Translations under genes and position numbers: made by a program
Part shown: in pieces, positions 61,205-64,000 of the stretch
How positions within the stretch are numbered: position 1 is the stretch's first letter
How the letters are laid out: every line of letters starts with the position of its first letter
The notes under the pieces: generated by a model
Database searches by the model: none
Told to the model about the DNA's origin: nothing
The model's input: only the letters and a program-made list of their open reading frames with translations
NCBI RefSeq assembly: GCF_001551835.1
Contig: NZ_LODL01000021.1
Coordinates: 603,679-667,678 of the forward strand
Source of the DNA: Dechloromonas denitrificans
GTDB taxonomy: Bacteria > Pseudomonadota > Gammaproteobacteria > Burkholderiales > Rhodocyclaceae
Length of the DNA stretch: 64,000 bases
Reading direction: 5' to 3'

Positions 61205-63127
61205 TCAAGCGAAATCGAGCGCCCGCAACCCAGAACCAATTTCGGAATGCTGGCCGAGATCGGTCAACAACTCCTTCATGTCGAGGATCAGCACAATCTG
61301 CCCGTTGGAAAGCGTCGTCACCCCGGCCACACCCTTAGGCCGGAAGTCTTCGAGCGACTTGATCACCGCATCGTCACGACCGGCAAAGCTATCGACCCCA
61401 AGAATGAAGCTACGCTCCGCCGTCTGCATGAAAACGCCATACTCCGGAGACTGCTGCAACGGCCAGCCAAGCAAGCGGGCCAAGGTAATGACCGGCAACA
61501 CCTCGCCCCGCACTACCAAGGTTTCCTTGCCGCCGACCTCCTGAATCCGGTTTTGCTCAATCGGCAGAATTTCGCGGACCAGTGACAACGGCAGCGCAAA
61601 CGGCTGGTCCCCCAACAACACCAACAACACCGGCAGGATCGCCAGCGTCAATGGCAGGGAGATAATGAACACCGAGCCTTTGCCCGGCTCGGAGCGAATT
61701 TCGATCGAACCATTCAGCTTCTGAATATTGGTCTTCACCACATCCATGCCGACGCCGCGCCCCGAAACATCGGAAATCTGTGACTTGGTAGAGAAACCAG
61801 GCAGGAAAATCAGATTCAGACTTTGCCGCTCATCCAGCGTATTGGCTTCTTCCTCGGAGATCAGGCCCTTTTCGATAGCCTTGGCCCGAATCCGTTCAGC
61901 ACTCATGCCCTTGCCATCATCAGCAATGATCAGAACGATGTGATCGCCCTCTTGGCGCGCCTCGAGGCGAACCAGACTCTTCGTTGGCTTGCCCGCTGCC
62001 TGGCGTTCGGCCGGCATTTCGACCCCGTGATCGACCGCGTTGCGAATTAAGTGAATCAGCGGGTCGGCCAAATCCTCGATCATGGTCTTATCGACCTCAG
62101 TCTCTTCGCCAGCCAGCACCAACTCGACATCTTTCCCCAACTGACGGGCCAGATCGCGGGCAATGCGCGGATATTTCTGGAAGAGGCGGCCAATTGGCTG
62201 CATCCGGGTCTTCATCACCGAGTTTTGCAAGTCCGAAACCAGTAGGTCCAACTGACTGACAGCCTGATCAAGGGCGTGCAGGGTTTCGGAATCATTCTTA
62301 CCGGCGAGAATATCGGCACGCAGACTGGTCAGGCGGTTCTTGGTCAGACCGATTTCACCGGACAGGTTCAGAACCTGATCAAGACGCGAGGTATCGACCC
62401 GAATCGTATTTTCCCGACCACGCTCTTCCGAACGCCGGGCAGATGTCGGTTGGCCGCCAGGGCGATCCGTTGTACGCCGACCGAACGGTGATGGCGCAGG
62501 TGCCTGCCCGGCCGGGGTAACTTGCGTTGCAGCATCCACTGCCGCAGGGGTCGTCACGGGCGCACTGGCCGCATCGGTTTCGGCCTTGGTAATCACCTCG
62601 CCCTGTGCTGGCGCAGGCTGACCGGTCACAATGGCGTGCAAAACATTCCAGTCCGGTTCGCCTGCCACAGCCGCCTGCGGTGCCGCTGATGGCGGAGTGG
62701 CCATCACCTCAGGCGCCGGCGCAGCCCCTGGCAACTCACCATTGAGCGCCCCCTGGAGTGCGGCAATAACCTCGGCATCGGCCGCCTGCGGCTGGCACAT
62801 CTGCCCCAACTCGCCGAACATGTCGCGTACACCTTTGGTGGCCGCCATGATGACATCCATCAGCTCGGGGGTCAGCTCCAGTTCGCCGTTACGCAAACGG
62901 TCAAAGAGATTTTCCGTCAGATGACAAAGCGTCACCAGTTCGGTGGCATTCAGGAAACCGGCCCCTCCCTTGACGGTGTGAAACCCGCGGAAGATATCGT
63001 TCAGCAGGCTACGGTCATCCGGCATTTTCTCAAGATCAACCAGCTTGTTGTCCACATCCGACAACAAATCATGTGCTTCTTGCAGAAAGTCCTGCAGAAG
63101 GTCTTCCATTCCGCCAAAGTCGCTCAT
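61205..63127 (-). CDS. cheA: Chemotaxis histidine kinase CheA
   Basis: A 640-residue kinase. The P1 Hpt domain has the phosphoacceptor His50 in FRGFHTVKGGAGF. A Pro/Ala-rich linker spans about 130-250, where P2 is not obvious. P3 dimerisation (DQVLNLSGEIGLTKNRL), the P4 ATPase (LIRNAVDHGVE, IADDGKGM, GRGVGMDVV) and P5 CheW-like domain (PFALPLSLVREILP) follow. It phosphorylates CheY, whose gene should lie just beyond the window's right end. It follows cheZ by 12 bases. Confidence 0.96.
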   Translation of the reverse strand: MSDFGGMEDLLQDFLQEAHDLLSDVDNKLVDLEKMPDDRSLLNDIFRGFHTVKGGAGFLNATELVTLCHLTENLFDRLRNGELELTPELMDVIMAATKGVRDMFGELGQMCQPQAADAEVIAALQGALNGELPGAAPAPEVMATPPSAAPQAAVAGEPDWNVLHAIVTGQPAPAQGEVITKAETDAASAPVTTPAAVDAATQVTPAGQAPAPSPFGRRTTDRPGGQPTSARRSEERGRENTIRVDTSRLDQVLNLSGEIGLTKNRLTSLRADILAGKNDSETLHALDQAVSQLDLLVSDLQNSVMKTRMQPIGRLFQKYPRIARDLARQLGKDVELVLAGEETEVDKTMIEDLADPLIHLIRNAVDHGVEMPAERQAAGKPTKSLVRLEARQEGDHIVLIIADDGKGMSAERIRAKAIEKGLISEEEANTLDERQSLNLIFLPGFSTKSQISDVSGRGVGMDVVKTNIQKLNGSIEIRSEPGKGSVFIISLPLTLAILPVLLVLLGDQPFALPLSLVREILPIEQNRIQEVGGKETLVVRGEVLPVITLARLLGWPLQQSPEYGVFMQTAERSFILGVDSFAGRDDAVIKSLEDFRPKGVAGVTTLSNGQIVLILDMKELLTDLGQHSEIGSGLRALDFA

Positions 63128-63139
63128 TTTCGACCCTCC

Positions 63140-63985
63140 TCAGAAACCGAGGCTATCCAGCAAATCATCAACCTGCTCCTGATTAACGACGACGTCGGTA
63201 CGCCCTTCGGCGTTAACCACGGGCCCGTTCATCAGACTATTAACTTCCTCGGTGCGCTTGGTATCCGGCAACACCTCAAGCAGCACACCCATCAAGCCGG
63301 TCTCGAGATCCTGCGCAAGACTGACGATTTTCTTGATGACCTGACCGGTCAAATCCTGAAAATCCTGAGCCATCATGATCTCAGTCAACTGGGCATGCGT
63401 TCCCTTGGTCTTCTCGGGCAACTGTCCATTCAGGAAGGCACGCGTATCGACTGCCAGCGCCTTGAAATCCTGCGGACCGAGCTGATTGGCGAATACCTTG
63501 TCCCAGCGCTCACCGAGCGCCCGGGCGCCATTCTCAATATCATCGACCAGCGGACAGGCAATATCCGTTGCATTGAGTACGCGACATGCGGCCTGCTCGG
63601 TCAAATTGGCAACGTAGGCAAGGCGGTCCTTGGCATCGGGCAAGGCAGAAACCGTTTGCGAAAGCAGCTTGTCGTAGCCCAATTGCCCCAGGGTATCGTG
63701 CAGCAGCCGGGCCATATGGCCGATACGGTTGAATACAGCCTCCTGCCGGGGCCACTCCTCACCCGTCGGTTCCCCGGTAGCGGAGCCAGGAGCCTCGACC
63801 TTCGCCGCTTGCGTCTCGGCAGCAACGCTGTCGAACAGCGCCTGCAGATCATCGCTATCATCGGTAACCGGTGCCTTGGCCACAGCGACTGGGGCTGGGG
63901 CTGGCTTGGCTGCCACCGGAGCAAAATCGCCCGCTATCGAGTCAAAGAGCGCCTCGAGATCGTCAGAATCATTGGTTGCAGTCAT
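63140..63985 (-). CDS. cheZ: CheY phosphatase CheZ with repeated N-terminal motifs
   Basis: A 281-residue phosphatase that dephosphorylates CheY-P. The long helical hairpin core contains the catalytic Gln region (AQDFQDLTGQVIKKIV). The C-terminal CheY-binding peptide QVDDLLDSLGF is intact. The first 60 residues are an added extension with two copies of DSDDL(E/Q)ALFDS (residues 6-16 and 43-53), separated by a Pro/Ala linker. E. coli CheZ has 214 residues and no such extension. Bases 63986-64000 upstream are too short to identify the previous gene. Confidence 0.94.
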   Translation of the reverse strand: MTATNDSDDLEALFDSIAGDFAPVAAKPAPAPVAVAKAPVTDDSDDLQALFDSVAAETQAAKVEAPGSATGEPTGEEWPRQEAVFNRIGHMARLLHDTLGQLGYDKLLSQTVSALPDAKDRLAYVANLTEQAACRVLNATDIACPLVDDIENGARALGERWDKVFANQLGPQDFKALAVDTRAFLNGQLPEKTKGTHAQLTEIMMAQDFQDLTGQVIKKIVSLAQDLETGLMGVLLEVLPDTKRTEEVNSLMNGPVVNAEGRTDVVVNQEQVDDLLDSLGF

Positions 63986-64000
63986 GATGATCAGGCCTGC

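Noticed and set aside
63986..64000. Possible 3' end of cheY upstream of cheZ
   Set aside because: Only 15 bases are available, too few to support a gene call.

Overview
The window looks like chromosomal DNA of a motile betaproteobacterium, most probably of the Rhodocyclaceae (Dechloromonas/Azonexus type). This rests on gene order, protein style and moderately high GC; no marker gene here fixes the genus. About 42 kb (21.6-64 kb) is a nearly complete polar-type flagellar and chemotaxis cluster. The first 21.5 kb holds regulators and a nucleotide-sugar, methyltransferase and glycosyltransferase island that ends beside the flagellin gene.

Region 1 (1-3.5 kb): an orphan ParA-type ATPase with its own promoter and a palindrome near the start site, a divergent IclR-type regulator, a divergent tRNA-Thr(UGU)-like gene, and a diguanylate cyclase with an intact I-site.

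Region 2 (3.5-21.5 kb): after a 321-base leader come rfbF, rfbG, rfbH, an RmlC-type epimerase and a short-chain sugar reductase. Together these are the core of a CDP-3,6-dideoxyhexose route; the epimerase plus reductase pair suggests an ascarylose-like sugar. Next are an AT-rich FkbM methyltransferase, a SPASM-type radical SAM enzyme, a class I methyltransferase, a B12-binding-type radical SAM enzyme, a GT4-like transferase, a second FkbM protein with an extra N-terminal domain, a 931-residue GT2-TPR-GT41-like fusion, and a GT2-like protein. A convergent TPR/O-GlcNAc-transferase-type gene (GT41) closes the island and sits divergently next to fliC. I infer that the island makes and attaches an unusual glycan to flagellin, though O-antigen assembly is not excluded.

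Region 3 (21.6-30.3 kb): fliC, flaG, fliD, fliS, a fliT-like gene, a FliK-like gene, an FlhB C-terminal homologue and ycgR, all rightward. Then fliE, fleR and fleS run leftward.

Region 4 (30.4-41.2 kb): fliF-G-H-I-J-K-L-M-N-O-P-Q-R run rightward (basal body, C-ring, export gate).

Region 5 (41.1-53.2 kb): flgB-C-D-E-F-G-H-I-J-K-L plus an uncharacterised lipoprotein run leftward; flgA-M-N run rightward.

Region 6 (53.2-64 kb): cheZ-cheA (ending at a strong terminator) and flhB-flhA-flhF-flhG-fliA-motC-motD run leftward.

Regulation readable from the DNA: GG-N10-GC sigma-54 type sites lie upstream of fliE, flgB, fliK and ycgR; TAAAGTTT-N11-GCCGATAA-like sigma-28 sites lie upstream of fliC, flgK and flgM. 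This fits a FleS/FleR plus FliA/FlgM cascade.
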